A DNA stretch of 64,000 nucleotides from CANMXU01 sp052030545. GTDB taxonomy: Bacteria; Pseudomonadota; Gammaproteobacteria; Enterobacterales; Alteromonadaceae. Under the pieces are notes generated by a model. The model did not search any database. It worked only from the letters and a program-made list of their open reading frames with translations, and was not told the DNA's origin. The DNA is taken from assembly GCF_052030545.1 (NCBI RefSeq), contig NZ_JBPDIH010000004.1:310001-374000 (forward strand), in the 5' to 3' direction. The position numbers were made by a program, and so were the translations under genes. Shown here one piece after another: positions 45,686 to 54,899 of the stretch; within the stretch, counting starts at the first letter, position 1, and each line of letters opens with the position of its first letter.

Positions 45686-47128
45686 TTAATTGAGTTTTTC
45701 AAACAGTTTTGGCACAACAGATGGATGCACATGAATATCATCTATATGGTATTTATTATTGCTCTGTCCCGCTAAATTAGTTAACTGGTAAACATCAAGA
45801 AAAGCCAAACCATTTTTCTTACACAGCGCTCTTATGGTTTCATTAAAGTACTGAATAATATTTTTTAAGATTACTTGATGTTCTTCTGATAGGAATTTTA
45901 GCTGATCTGCATGTGGCGCAGGCACGCCATATATAATAACCTTAAACTTCTTTTTTTGTCCTTGTGTGATTAATGCGTCGATATAACTCGCTAACATCTT
46001 ATCGATAATATTTTTATAATCAGCATCATGCGCTAAACAATATTTGAGTATGCCTTCGTTATAACGGCAATCAATTTCACCAAAAGCAAACACCACGGCG
46101 CTATTTTCAGGTAAACCAGTCATCACGCGATTAAGGCTTTCTTTAAAGCGGTTGTTTTGCTGTTGAGAAAAGTGAAAAACTTTCGCGCCTTTGACGAATA
46201 ACGAGCGAATATTAAAGTTTTGTTGCTCAAAAGTAACTCGCATATTGTTAGGCGCAAAACCATGGCTTTCAGAGATGAAATATAAATCTTGCTGCCTTTC
46301 GGTGTATAAAGATTCATTTTCTCGGTAAAAGGCAATAAGCCTTTTTAAGTAACCATGAAAAACTTTTAAATTGGTTAGGTTTTCATAATTTCCTTCAGGG
46401 TATGTGTATACCCCCTCACTCAACTGAATTGCTTGTTCTGCTTCATCAACATTGTCAAATAACCAAAATAATATCGCTTTACCAACCAACAATTCGATCA
46501 AGTCGATATCTTTAAGTTGCTGGCTAACCAAACCCATGTCAGCGACTTCTAGCGCATTTTGGTATTGATGCATGTACATGAAATTATCATAAATATTGAA
46601 ATATACAGCGGACTTATCGCCATTAAACTCCATGAGCTTCAATAAGGTTTCATTAGAGTGTTCAAATCGCCCTAACTCTTTATAAAGCTTTCCTAAATTC
46701 AAACGAAAAACTAATTCATCGCCTTTAAGTAAAATCGCTTGTTTATAATGTTTTTCGGCAAGCTCTATTTGTTGGGTATTATGCGCGCAAATAGCGTAGT
46801 TATTATGTGCCTCGGCGAAATTCGGCTCAAATTTTAATGCCATTTGGCAATATTTTTCCGCACTTGAAAAATCTTTAAGGCAAATATAGGTATTTGAAAT
46901 AGCGTTAAAAACGTCTGCATTGTTTCCATGAACTTTTAGTAGCTTTTCAAATGCAGTAATCGCCTGATCATAACGCCCCATCCCTTGATAATTTAAGGCA
47001 AGCAAATACATGGCTTCTTGAACCGTACTTTTTTTAGCTAATACTTTGTCACAAAGTGACAGTGATTCAGTAAAACTACCATCCTTGTAAAAAACAGCGG
47101 CTCTATTAAGTGCATTTTTTATATTCAT
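45686..47128 (-). CDS. TPR protein with C-terminal SGNH-hydrolase-like domain, between the flagellin genes
   Basis: The 480-residue protein has TPR-like helix pairs over about residues 5-205, a helical link, and an alpha/beta domain from about 281. That domain shows FISESHG (284-290, candidate nucleophile Ser288), FGEIDCR (349-355) and HIDDIHVHP (461-469, candidate Asp463/His466). The spacing and order resemble blocks I, III and V of SGNH/GDSL esterases or acetyltransferases. No signal peptide is visible. Sitting between two flagellins, it may act on a flagellin glycan, but that is inference. The catalytic assignment is tentative. Confidence 0.75.
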   Translation of the reverse strand: MNIKNALNRAAVFYKDGSFTESLSLCDKVLAKKSTVQEAMYLLALNYQGMGRYDQAITAFEKLLKVHGNNADVFNAISNTYICLKDFSSAEKYCQMALKFEPNFAEAHNNYAICAHNTQQIELAEKHYKQAILLKGDELVFRLNLGKLYKELGRFEHSNETLLKLMEFNGDKSAVYFNIYDNFMYMHQYQNALEVADMGLVSQQLKDIDLIELLVGKAILFWLFDNVDEAEQAIQLSEGVYTYPEGNYENLTNLKVFHGYLKRLIAFYRENESLYTERQQDLYFISESHGFAPNNMRVTFEQQNFNIRSLFVKGAKVFHFSQQQNNRFKESLNRVMTGLPENSAVVFAFGEIDCRYNEGILKYCLAHDADYKNIIDKMLASYIDALITQGQKKKFKVIIYGVPAPHADQLKFLSEEHQVILKNIIQYFNETIRALCKKNGLAFLDVYQLTNLAGQSNNKYHIDDIHVHPSVVPKLFEKLN

Positions 47129-47152
47129 AACTAATACCTTCTACTAAAAATT

Positions 47153-47179
47153 AAAAAAGGAGACTAGGTCTCCTTTTTT
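47153..47179 (-). terminator. Terminator after flagellin 2
   Basis: A 12-base-pair stem AAAAAAGGAGAC/GTCTCCTTTTTT (47153-47164 with 47168-47179) has a three-base loop and a T-tract on the minus strand. Confidence 0.88.
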
Positions 47180-47200
47180 ATCATGGTTTGTCACTAAAAG

Positions 47201-48667
47201 TTAACCACCAATTAAGCTAATCGCCGCTTGTGGTATTTGGTTAGCTTGCGCCAAGATTGAAGTACCTGCTTGTTGCAAGATTTGGTTCTTGGTCATATTA
47301 GCAGTTTCTACTGCAAAGTCAGTATCTTGAATACGACTACGCGATGCTGATACATTTTCTTGAATGTTTGCTAAGTTACTAATGGTATGGCTGAAACGGT
47401 TTTGAATCGCACCTAAGCTAGCTCGCTGAGCGTCAATACTCGCTATCGCTCCATCAATTACTGAAAGTGCATTTTGAGCTCCTGTCGCTGTACCAATATC
47501 AACAGTACTTACCGCCTCCAATGTAGAAGCTGTTGCCGCTGTAGTTGCACCAATGGTTAAATCTGAAGCGGTAGATGAGAAAGTCTCTGTCGAACTTAAA
47601 CGTATTGTACCTGCTACTACCATAGAATCAGTACCAGTTGCGGCACCTAATGTTGCTGAAGGAGTTGCTACTGTGCCATCATATGATGCACCTTTCATTA
47701 CCACAGTACCACCGGCAAAGTTTTCTATGCGAATATCATTGCCCACTTCATCAGTCAGTTTTAAGTTATTACCATCAATTTCAGCAGTAACACCATGCTG
47801 TGTTGATTTTTCATTAATTGCATTAGCAATATCTGAAAAATTACCAGTACTTGAAACAACCACATCATTTAGCTCAAACGATATTGAGCTTCCTGAAAGA
47901 GCCGATAATTGCACTTCTGTACGCGCATCTGCGGCAACACCGGTAATATCGGTTTTACTGTTAACTGAAGCTGCTATAGAACTTGCTGAACTATTCGCAC
48001 CAACGGTAACAACTTCTGGCGTCGTGTTTTTACCACTTAATGTTAATGTCCCTGCTGCAACGCCATTAGTCCCCGACGCAGCGGTTGCTGTTGCTGTTGT
48101 TGCTGCAACTTGACCAAAGCCCGCTACAGTAGCACTTGCTAAATCAGATGTTTGCGAGCCAATTTGCGCCGCTTTAACACTTGATAGCGACACGCTAATG
48201 GTTTCATACGCATTAGCACCTACTTGGAATTGCTTCGTACCATAAGTACCGTCAAGTAACTTGGTGCTACCAAATGATGTCGTATCAGCAATACGGGTTA
48301 ATTCAGTTTGCAGTGCTGACACCTCTTTTTGAAGTGCTTCACGGTCAGACGCAGAGTTTGAACCATTAGCTGCCTGCAAAGACAGTTCACGCATACGCTG
48401 TAAAATATTGGTTGACTCTTGCATCGCGCCTTCAGCAGTTTGTGCCATTGAAATACCGTCATTAGCATTTCGTTGCGCAACACCTAAACCACTAATTTGT
48501 GAAGTTAAACGGTTTGAAATTTGTAAACCGGCCGCGTCATCTTTTGCGCTATTAATACGCATACCAGACGACAAACGTTGCATTGCAGTTGCTAAGCCTT
48601 CACCCGATTTAGTTAGGTTACGCTGAGCGTTCAATGATGATGTGTTGGTTACTACGGATAAAGCCAT
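47201..48667 (-). CDS. Flagellin 2
   Basis: Filament subunit of 488 residues with the same conserved ends as flagellin 1 (MALSVVTNTSSLNAQRNL; C-terminal ILAQANQIPQAAISLIGG) and the same Ala/Thr/Ser-rich centre, where most differences fall. The central blocks NEKSTQHGVTAEIDG and GAATGTDSMVVAG are shared. It is preceded by a sigma-54-like promoter, so it may be the core flagellin, as FlaA is in Vibrio cholerae. Confidence 0.96.
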   Translation of the reverse strand: MALSVVTNTSSLNAQRNLTKSGEGLATAMQRLSSGMRINSAKDDAAGLQISNRLTSQISGLGVAQRNANDGISMAQTAEGAMQESTNILQRMRELSLQAANGSNSASDREALQKEVSALQTELTRIADTTSFGSTKLLDGTYGTKQFQVGANAYETISVSLSSVKAAQIGSQTSDLASATVAGFGQVAATTATATAASGTNGVAAGTLTLSGKNTTPEVVTVGANSSASSIAASVNSKTDITGVAADARTEVQLSALSGSSISFELNDVVVSSTGNFSDIANAINEKSTQHGVTAEIDGNNLKLTDEVGNDIRIENFAGGTVVMKGASYDGTVATPSATLGAATGTDSMVVAGTIRLSSTETFSSTASDLTIGATTAATASTLEAVSTVDIGTATGAQNALSVIDGAIASIDAQRASLGAIQNRFSHTISNLANIQENVSASRSRIQDTDFAVETANMTKNQILQQAGTSILAQANQIPQAAISLIGG

Positions 48668-48783
48668 AATAAAACTCCTAATGTTTATAACTGTATTTAT
48701 TAGAAGCTTTTTTTACTAAAGCCTCTTTTACTCTTGTTAAGTTAACCTTGAGTCACTCCACTCCGGTAACTTAAATTTTTCTA

Positions 48784-48795
48784 CTAGATATCTAG
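48784..48795. promoter_or_regulatory. Palindrome at the start site of the flagellin 2 promoter
   Basis: CTAGATATCTAG is a perfect 12-base palindrome that overlaps the last base of the -12 element and runs to the expected start site near 48783. It could bind a regulator, but no protein is identified. Confidence 0.4.
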
Positions 48796-48809
48796 CAAAA
48801 CTCTTGCCA
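48795..48809 (-). promoter_or_regulatory. Sigma-54 promoter of flagellin 2
   Basis: On the minus strand TGGCAA-GAGTT-TTGC matches the -24/-12 consensus with one change (TGGCAC to TGGCAA). The predicted leader is about 115 bases. The site sits directly after the flgL stop. Confidence 0.8.
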
Positions 48810-48834
48810 ATCACTTAAATAATAAACAAAGTGA

Positions 48835-50052
48835 TCAAATATAATTAAACAAACTTAAATTTTGAATTTGAGTAAATGTCTGCTGAGCCGCTTGTAACGC
48901 CATTTGCGACTGTTCGAACTCTGAAATAGCTTTAGCAAAATCTAAGTCTTCAATTTTTGAACGACTACTGTTTAAATAAAGCTCAGTATCTAAGTGGTTA
49001 TTTTTTTGACGGTCGGTTAGTTGCAAGCGAATACCGGCATCTGCACGTTGAGAAGAAATGTGGTCTAATGCTTGGTTAAGTTGACCTAAAACTGTACTAT
49101 AATCAACCTGATGCTGTACTTCTGATACTGGTGACGTACCAACATCAATCCAATCTATAGCAGCTTTTATCGTATCAAAAACACTGATCGTTTCTTGCGG
49201 CAATAAATCAAAATCATCACCCGGCAATGGGTTGCCGCCTAGTTGCACATCGACACCGTTTGGTAGGCTAATAAGCTCGCCTGGTGTATATGTCGTTGTG
49301 GTGAACATAACGTCGCCGTCATTATCAGTAATAGTTAAGTCAGTTTCAGAAGCAAACGAAAAATTATAAGGTGTCGGGTAACCTGCGCCTGCTGAAGTGT
49401 CATTATCACCCGGGCGTGCTATTACAGCATGTTCAACAAAAATCCCCGACGTATTAGCATTGTATTGCGCGGAAAAGTCACCAATATTATTGGCGACTTT
49501 TTCGAAAGCCTGTTCACCAGAAACATTCGTTCCTACCATGACATTTTTGGCGATTTGTAATTCACGTTCGCCATTATCGCCATGATAATTTACTGAATTG
49601 TCGGGTTGCAGGGCAAAAGGTTGTTTATCGATTTGAAAACCCGAAAAAATGTAGCCGCCCGTTTCATCTTTGGTATTAGCAATATCAAGTACCTGTTTAA
49701 GGCTATTAGTCGCTTGTTGAGAAATAGATGCCAGATCTGCTTCAGCATAAACACCGTTATTGGCTTGTAACAATAAATCGCGCAGTTCATTTAAAATGTT
49801 AGTGGTATTAGAAAACGCGACTTCTTGATAATTATTGCGGCTTTCGGCTTGGGTAATGTTTCGTTGGTATTTTTCAATATTTGACAATTCATTTTTATAA
49901 CCGGCCAGTGCACTGTAAGAAACCGCATCATCTTTTGCAGTAAGTACACGTTTGCCGCTTGATAAGTAAGCCGACTGTTCGCTGAGCGTGGTTTGCTTGT
50001 CTGACATTTGCAAACCATTTTGAAAATAAAATTGAGCAGTAGATACGCGCAT
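48835..50052 (-). CDS. flgL: Flagellar hook-filament junction protein FlgL
   Basis: FlgL (HAP3) joins the hook to the filament with FlgK. The 405-residue protein has flagellin-like ends (MRVSTAQFYFQNGLQMSDKQ; SGKRVLTAKDDAVSYSALAGYKNEL in part; C-terminal ALQAAQQTFTQIQNLSLFNYI in part). It lies 16 bases after flgK. Confidence 0.95.
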   Translation of the reverse strand: MRVSTAQFYFQNGLQMSDKQTTLSEQSAYLSSGKRVLTAKDDAVSYSALAGYKNELSNIEKYQRNITQAESRNNYQEVAFSNTTNILNELRDLLLQANNGVYAEADLASISQQATNSLKQVLDIANTKDETGGYIFSGFQIDKQPFALQPDNSVNYHGDNGERELQIAKNVMVGTNVSGEQAFEKVANNIGDFSAQYNANTSGIFVEHAVIARPGDNDTSAGAGYPTPYNFSFASETDLTITDNDGDVMFTTTTYTPGELISLPNGVDVQLGGNPLPGDDFDLLPQETISVFDTIKAAIDWIDVGTSPVSEVQHQVDYSTVLGQLNQALDHISSQRADAGIRLQLTDRQKNNHLDTELYLNSSRSKIEDLDFAKAISEFEQSQMALQAAQQTFTQIQNLSLFNYI

Positions 50053-50068
50053 AATTCTCTCCTAAGCG

Positions 50069-52039
50069 CTAACGAGCAGCCGCTAATAGCGTGTCGAAAA
50101 TAGTATTGGCGGTTGAGATAATTTGTGAAGCCGCTTGATATGCTTGTTGAAATTTCAATAAGTTAGCCGCTTCTTCATCTAAATTTACACCCGAAGTTGC
50201 CTGATTTCGGTTATACGCTTGTGTATAAAGCGCCTGCGATGTATCGCTGTTTAACATTGCCGTACTGGCTTTAGAACCAATATCAGACGTTGATATCGCT
50301 AAACTTTCACTGAAAGTTTCGCGACTACCATTTAATACCGATTGTTCTTGCGTTAACGCCATCGCGGTCATATTTGTGCTATTACCTAAGCCATAAGCGT
50401 CATCAATAAAAAACTGCTCAGGGGCGTGTGTCGCTGAACCCGATGGCATGCCGGTAATTTCAATTTGAAATAACGCAGTAGCCGGTGACGGCGGTAAATC
50501 GATCGTTTGCGCAGTCGGCACGTATGGAATAGGTGCTGACGTGACATTGCTGCTATCGGTATAGGTATAGGTAAATGTGCCTGGCGGGTTTTCCAACACG
50601 TCAATACGCATTGGCATAGCCGCACGAGCACCTTCTGGGTCTAACATGGACGTTATTTCAACTTTACCGCTACTGACATTATTATCTGATGGCGTAATAG
50701 CAACGGGAGAGCTGGCGGCAAAGCCAGCACCATCGTTTAAGGTTACATCCATTAAGGCAGCGCTGTTTTCCATCGGGCGAATACGAAATACGTCATTAGT
50801 CGACGGTGTGCCCGAGTCTTCAATAAATTCAAAGCCGTGCGCGGTAGCAAATGGGCCTGTCCCCGGCATACCTAGTGTAACGGTAGAATTATCCGTTAAA
50901 TTAGTCATTTGATAGTTGGTACCATCAAAGCGTACTTCAAATTCGTCGGTAGGTACCAAAGAAATATCACTGATATTAACGCGACCTTGCAGATCGCCAT
51001 TATTCTTGGCGCTATTTAATACTCGTCCTTGCTGCATTTGCGTCGTATTTAAATCAGTGAAAATATTTTCACCTTGCTGCTGGCTTAAATTTAAACCATT
51101 ACTTTGCGCATCGTTCAGTGTGGCAGCAACACCTGCCGCTAAGCGGTTAACTTCAGCGCGCACTTGCATAAGATCATTGTCACGAAAATCAAACTTAGCC
51201 GCTAATGAGCCGCCCAAGGTAGAGCCTTGAAGTGCGACTGTGCTATTAGGGCCGGCAAGTCGTAACTGAGTTTGCAATGGATCTGGGTCACCAGCCACCA
51301 CTGTCATAGAAAGTGGCGTAATACCGGCAACAAGTGTCGAGCCCTGCCCGATCATTACCGTCATAACCCCATTGTTATCAGTCACAGTTTGTACTTTGGT
51401 ATATTCACCTAGTTCGGTGATTAATTGATCGCGCTTATCTAATAAGTCGTTGGCTTGCCCTACTTGGCTGCCGCCTTGGCTCGTTAAAATTTGCTCGTTT
51501 ATGGCAGCAAGTTGTGTAGATATCTCAGAAATATTTCGTGCGATTTGGTCAATTTCACCGTTTGTGGCTTTTTCCAGTTGATCAAAGCTTTGGTTAATTG
51601 AACGAAAATCACTGGCTAAAACTTCGGCTTGGCTAAGGGCAATATTTCTTAAGCCCATATCACTTGGGTTGTCAGCCATGCCGTTAACGGCTTGGTAAAA
51701 TTGCTCAATCGATGTTTGAATAGCGCCGCCATTTAGGCTCATGGTTTCATTTAGTTGGTCAAGCTTTTCAAAAGCGGCTTTGGCATAACCTAAGCTACTT
51801 TGACTATTTAACTGTTCGGTATAAGAGAATTGGTTGTAAATACGGGTAATGTCTTGAATATAGGTACCCGAGCCAATGTAATTGGTACCGTTAGAAATAC
51901 CCATCGACGCATTTTGTTCCGCGCGCTGGCGTGTATAACCATCGGTATTAACATTAGAGATATTATGGCCTGTTGTTGCCAACTGCTGCTGCGCGGCAAG
52001 TAAACCACTAACCCCAGTTTGATATAAGTTAACAGACAT
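50069..52039 (-). CDS. flgK: Flagellar hook-associated protein FlgK
   Basis: FlgK (HAP1) sits at the hook-filament junction. The 656-residue protein has the N-terminal SLYQTGVSGLLAAQ-like start (NLYQTGVSGLLAAQQQLAT), GHNISNVNTDGYTRQRAEQ, a long variable middle and the C-terminal VNLDEEAANLLKFQQAYQAASQII (in part), typical of axial proteins. It precedes flgL. Confidence 0.96.
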   Translation of the reverse strand: MSVNLYQTGVSGLLAAQQQLATTGHNISNVNTDGYTRQRAEQNASMGISNGTNYIGSGTYIQDITRIYNQFSYTEQLNSQSSLGYAKAAFEKLDQLNETMSLNGGAIQTSIEQFYQAVNGMADNPSDMGLRNIALSQAEVLASDFRSINQSFDQLEKATNGEIDQIARNISEISTQLAAINEQILTSQGGSQVGQANDLLDKRDQLITELGEYTKVQTVTDNNGVMTVMIGQGSTLVAGITPLSMTVVAGDPDPLQTQLRLAGPNSTVALQGSTLGGSLAAKFDFRDNDLMQVRAEVNRLAAGVAATLNDAQSNGLNLSQQQGENIFTDLNTTQMQQGRVLNSAKNNGDLQGRVNISDISLVPTDEFEVRFDGTNYQMTNLTDNSTVTLGMPGTGPFATAHGFEFIEDSGTPSTNDVFRIRPMENSAALMDVTLNDGAGFAASSPVAITPSDNNVSSGKVEITSMLDPEGARAAMPMRIDVLENPPGTFTYTYTDSSNVTSAPIPYVPTAQTIDLPPSPATALFQIEITGMPSGSATHAPEQFFIDDAYGLGNSTNMTAMALTQEQSVLNGSRETFSESLAISTSDIGSKASTAMLNSDTSQALYTQAYNRNQATSGVNLDEEAANLLKFQQAYQAASQIISTANTIFDTLLAAAR

Positions 52040-52091
52040 GAAAAATACCCCTAAATAATGCTGTCGATTTTACCAACGCATTATTGAAAAA

Positions 52092-53078
52092 TTATTGCTG
52101 AATCAGTTGGGTCACTTTCTTTAACGTACCCATTATTTTGTTTGCGTAGTTAGGATCTGTCGCATAACCCGCACTTTGTAACCCTTGCAAGAACTGCTCC
52201 ACATTATTAGTTTGCTGCAAAGCACCTTGGTAACGATCGTTGCTAGAAAGAAAGTCGATATAGTCATTAACGCTGTCAGCAATAGATTGATAAACACGGA
52301 AAGGTTCATTTTTCTTAACCATATTACCTTGTTCAAATTCCAAAGTTTCTTTTGAGGTTTTATCCCCCTGCCAGCGGCGGTCGGCCTTAATATTAAAGAG
52401 GTTGTTTGAGCTTTGGCCTTGTTCAGTTTGAATGATTTTTTTACCCCAGCCAGTTTCCAACGCAGCTTGTGCAATAACCACTTCAAACGGCACTTTTAAC
52501 TTTTCTTGTACTTTTTTCGCCGGCTCAACCAGCGCGGTTACAAAATCTTTTGGCTGTTCAAATGATGGCGCTAAATTATTATTTGCTTGTTGACTCACTG
52601 GTGGTAGTTCAACTCGACGATTATTTGACACTCGAGCATCAGAATTTTCTTTGCTCAAATTGACTTTCGATGCATCGATTTCTGTCGTATTTGCGCCAAC
52701 TCGCGCACTTAATGTACCGTCGTTACGAATAATAGAACTTGGCGTAAAATTCTCGTCGCCGCCACTAAGTTGCCTTTTAATAAGTTCAGATAAACCTAAA
52801 CTGCCATTATTCGATAGCTCTAACGACATTTGCTGGTCGTGCATATCACGGTAAAATTTAGTCGACTGAGAATTAAATGGGCTGTCAGAGGCAAGCACAT
52901 CTTGGGCACTACGCATGCTCTTCATCAGCATTTGCATAAAGATGGCTTCAAACTGTTTTGCCGCTTGATCAAGCGCCTCATCTTTTGACGCTTGATCACT
53001 TTGTTTTGACTGATGGCGAATATTATTTAGGCCATTAATATCAAGAAAGTTATTGGCATCTGCCAGCTTAGCAACCAT
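52092..53078 (-). CDS. flgJ: Flagellar rod cap and peptidoglycan hydrolase FlgJ
   Basis: FlgJ caps the growing rod and its C-terminal glucosaminidase opens the cell wall. The 328-residue protein has an N-terminal rod-binding region (KQFEAIFMQMLMKSMR) and a C-terminal GH73-type domain (VVIAQAALETGWGKK, NLFNIKAD, FRVYQSIADSVNDYIDFL). The ATG at 53078 with GGGAG seven bases upstream is preferred to TTG at 53084, which is one base from that ribosome site. Confidence 0.95.
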   Translation of the reverse strand: MVAKLADANNFLDINGLNNIRHQSKQSDQASKDEALDQAAKQFEAIFMQMLMKSMRSAQDVLASDSPFNSQSTKFYRDMHDQQMSLELSNNGSLGLSELIKRQLSGGDENFTPSSIIRNDGTLSARVGANTTEIDASKVNLSKENSDARVSNNRRVELPPVSQQANNNLAPSFEQPKDFVTALVEPAKKVQEKLKVPFEVVIAQAALETGWGKKIIQTEQGQSSNNLFNIKADRRWQGDKTSKETLEFEQGNMVKKNEPFRVYQSIADSVNDYIDFLSSNDRYQGALQQTNNVEQFLQGLQSAGYATDPNYANKIMGTLKKVTQLIQQ

Positions 53079-53089
53079 AGTCAAGCTCC

Positions 53090-54184
53090 CTAAATGATCA
53101 CTAGCTCGCCACGCAATGCGCCAGCTTGCTCTAAAGCTTCTAAAATCGCCATCACATCCCCCGGACCTGCGCCAATTTCATTAATCGCGCGTACTAAGGT
53201 ATCTAAGGTAACCCCAGGGTTGAAAACAAACATGCGATTGTCGTCTTGATTAACATCGATAATTGATTGAGTCGTTACCGCGGTTTCGCCTTCAGAGAAA
53301 GCATTAGGCTGTGAAACATCTTGAATTTCGTTGATCGTTACTGTTATGCCGCCATGGGTAATAGCTGCCGGCAATAATCGCACATCTGCGCCAATGACTA
53401 TGGTGCCCGTGCGTGAATTCACAATCACTTTCGCCGCTGGAGTATCCGGTTCAAACTCTAAGTTTTCTAATGATGCTAAAAAGCTCACTCGATCAGCAGC
53501 ATCTCGTGGCGCCGTCACTTTTACCGAGGTCGAATCAATCGCTCTTGCCGAGCCAGGAATGAAGTTATTAATCGCATCAGACAAGCGCTGTGCGGTAGTA
53601 AAATCAGCATTGCGTAAATTAAAGGTGATGTGCTCACCGGTATGAAACGGTGATAATACTTCACGTTCAACCGTTGCGCCATTGGCTATGCGACCAACAG
53701 TGGGTGTATTCACTAACACTTTTGAACCGTCTAAGCCTTCTGCGCCTAAGCCACTAACAACTAGGCTACCTTGAGCAACCGCATAAGGGTTACCATCAAT
53801 ACCCATTAAAATAGTTTGTACTAAAGTGCCACCACGTAAACTTTGCGCGCTGCCCATAGAAGATACGGTTACATCTATGGTTTGCCCCGGCTTAATAAAC
53901 GCCGGCAGTTCGGCATGTACCGCAACGGCCGCGACATTTTTGATTTTCGGTTTTAAGTTCTCAGGCATGGTAATGCCAAAGTTACTTAACATGGTTTTAA
54001 AGCTTTGCTCAGTAAACGGACTTTGCTCGCCCGTTCCCGGTAAACCCACCACTAAACCATAGCCAATAAGTTGGTTGGTGCGCACACCGGCAACATCAGC
54101 CAAGTCTTTAATACGTTGCGCATTGGCTTGACCTAATAACAGCAAACCTAAAAATAAAACAGCTACTCGCATGAACGTTTTCAT
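53090..54184 (-). CDS. flgI: Flagellar P-ring protein FlgI
   Basis: FlgI forms the periplasmic P ring around the rod. It has a signal peptide (cleavage after ANA) and the family motifs RIKDLADVAGVRTNQLIGYGLVVGLPGTG (in part), SMGSAQSLRGGTLVQT and RTGTIVIG. ATG at 54184 has AAGG eight bases upstream and gives 364 residues; a GTG at 54193 is also open. It follows flgH. Confidence 0.95.
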   Translation of the reverse strand: MKTFMRVAVLFLGLLLLGQANAQRIKDLADVAGVRTNQLIGYGLVVGLPGTGEQSPFTEQSFKTMLSNFGITMPENLKPKIKNVAAVAVHAELPAFIKPGQTIDVTVSSMGSAQSLRGGTLVQTILMGIDGNPYAVAQGSLVVSGLGAEGLDGSKVLVNTPTVGRIANGATVEREVLSPFHTGEHITFNLRNADFTTAQRLSDAINNFIPGSARAIDSTSVKVTAPRDAADRVSFLASLENLEFEPDTPAAKVIVNSRTGTIVIGADVRLLPAAITHGGITVTINEIQDVSQPNAFSEGETAVTTQSIIDVNQDDNRMFVFNPGVTLDTLVRAINEIGAGPGDVMAILEALEQAGALRGELVII

Positions 54185-54202
54185 AAAATTCACCTTCGGC
54201 GC

Positions 54203-54886
54203 CTATAAAGGCCACCACTTACTACTGAAGAATTTGGTAATCCAACCTTGCTCGTTTACATCCGCAAAAGTACCTGTGCCTGCATATTGAATGCGAGCAT
54301 TGGCGACTTTGCTTGATAAAATAGTATTGGTTGAAGAGATATCTTTAGAACGAATAATGCCGGTTAAGCGAATGTATTCATCGCCATTATTTAGTGTCAT
54401 CCACTTTTCACCGCGGATCATCAAGTTGCCATTGGGCAATACTTTTAAAACATGAACCGAAATATTACCTTGCAAACTATTGCCTTGGTTCGCTTTCGAG
54501 TCACCTTTAAACTCAGATTCTTGATCAACACCAAACTGCAACGACTGACCATTAATCGTAACTGGTGAGCCGCCTAAGCCGATAACCGGATTTAAGGTGC
54601 TGCCATTTTCTTTTTTCAATTCCGTTTTGGCATTTTTATTGGCTTGCGTGCTTTCGCTTAAGACCACCGAAATAATATCGCCAACCCGATGTGCTTTTGA
54701 GTCTGAATAAATGTTATTAACGTAGTTTGCGCGAAACAATGAACCCGTTGGTACTACCGAGACTTCTTCCTCTTCCGGTAGAATAGGGGCAAAATCAGGA
54801 TCATTAGGTAATACTTGCGCTTCTTCAATAGTGGCACAAGCACTTAGGCAAACGATCAACGATCCTATCAATAAATTTTTCATCAT
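54203..54886 (-). CDS. flgH: Flagellar L-ring lipoprotein FlgH
   Basis: FlgH forms the outer-membrane L ring. The 227-residue lipoprotein has a lipobox LSAC (acylated Cys near residue 17), GSLFRANYVNNIYSDSKAHRVGDIISV (in part) and a conserved C-terminal NEQGWITKFFSSKWWPL. It lies between flgG and flgI. Confidence 0.96.
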   Translation of the reverse strand: MMKNLLIGSLIVCLSACATIEEAQVLPNDPDFAPILPEEEEVSVVPTGSLFRANYVNNIYSDSKAHRVGDIISVVLSESTQANKNAKTELKKENGSTLNPVIGLGGSPVTINGQSLQFGVDQESEFKGDSKANQGNSLQGNISVHVLKVLPNGNLMIRGEKWMTLNNGDEYIRLTGIIRSKDISSTNTILSSKVANARIQYAGTGTFADVNEQGWITKFFSSKWWPL

Positions 54887-54899
54887 ACGCCTCCTAACC

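Noticed and set aside
47553..48113. Long open frame antisense to flagellin 2 (186 codons), and a similar one antisense to flagellin 1
   Set aside because: It mirrors the Ala/Thr/Ser-rich coding strand and shows no independent start signals or family features.
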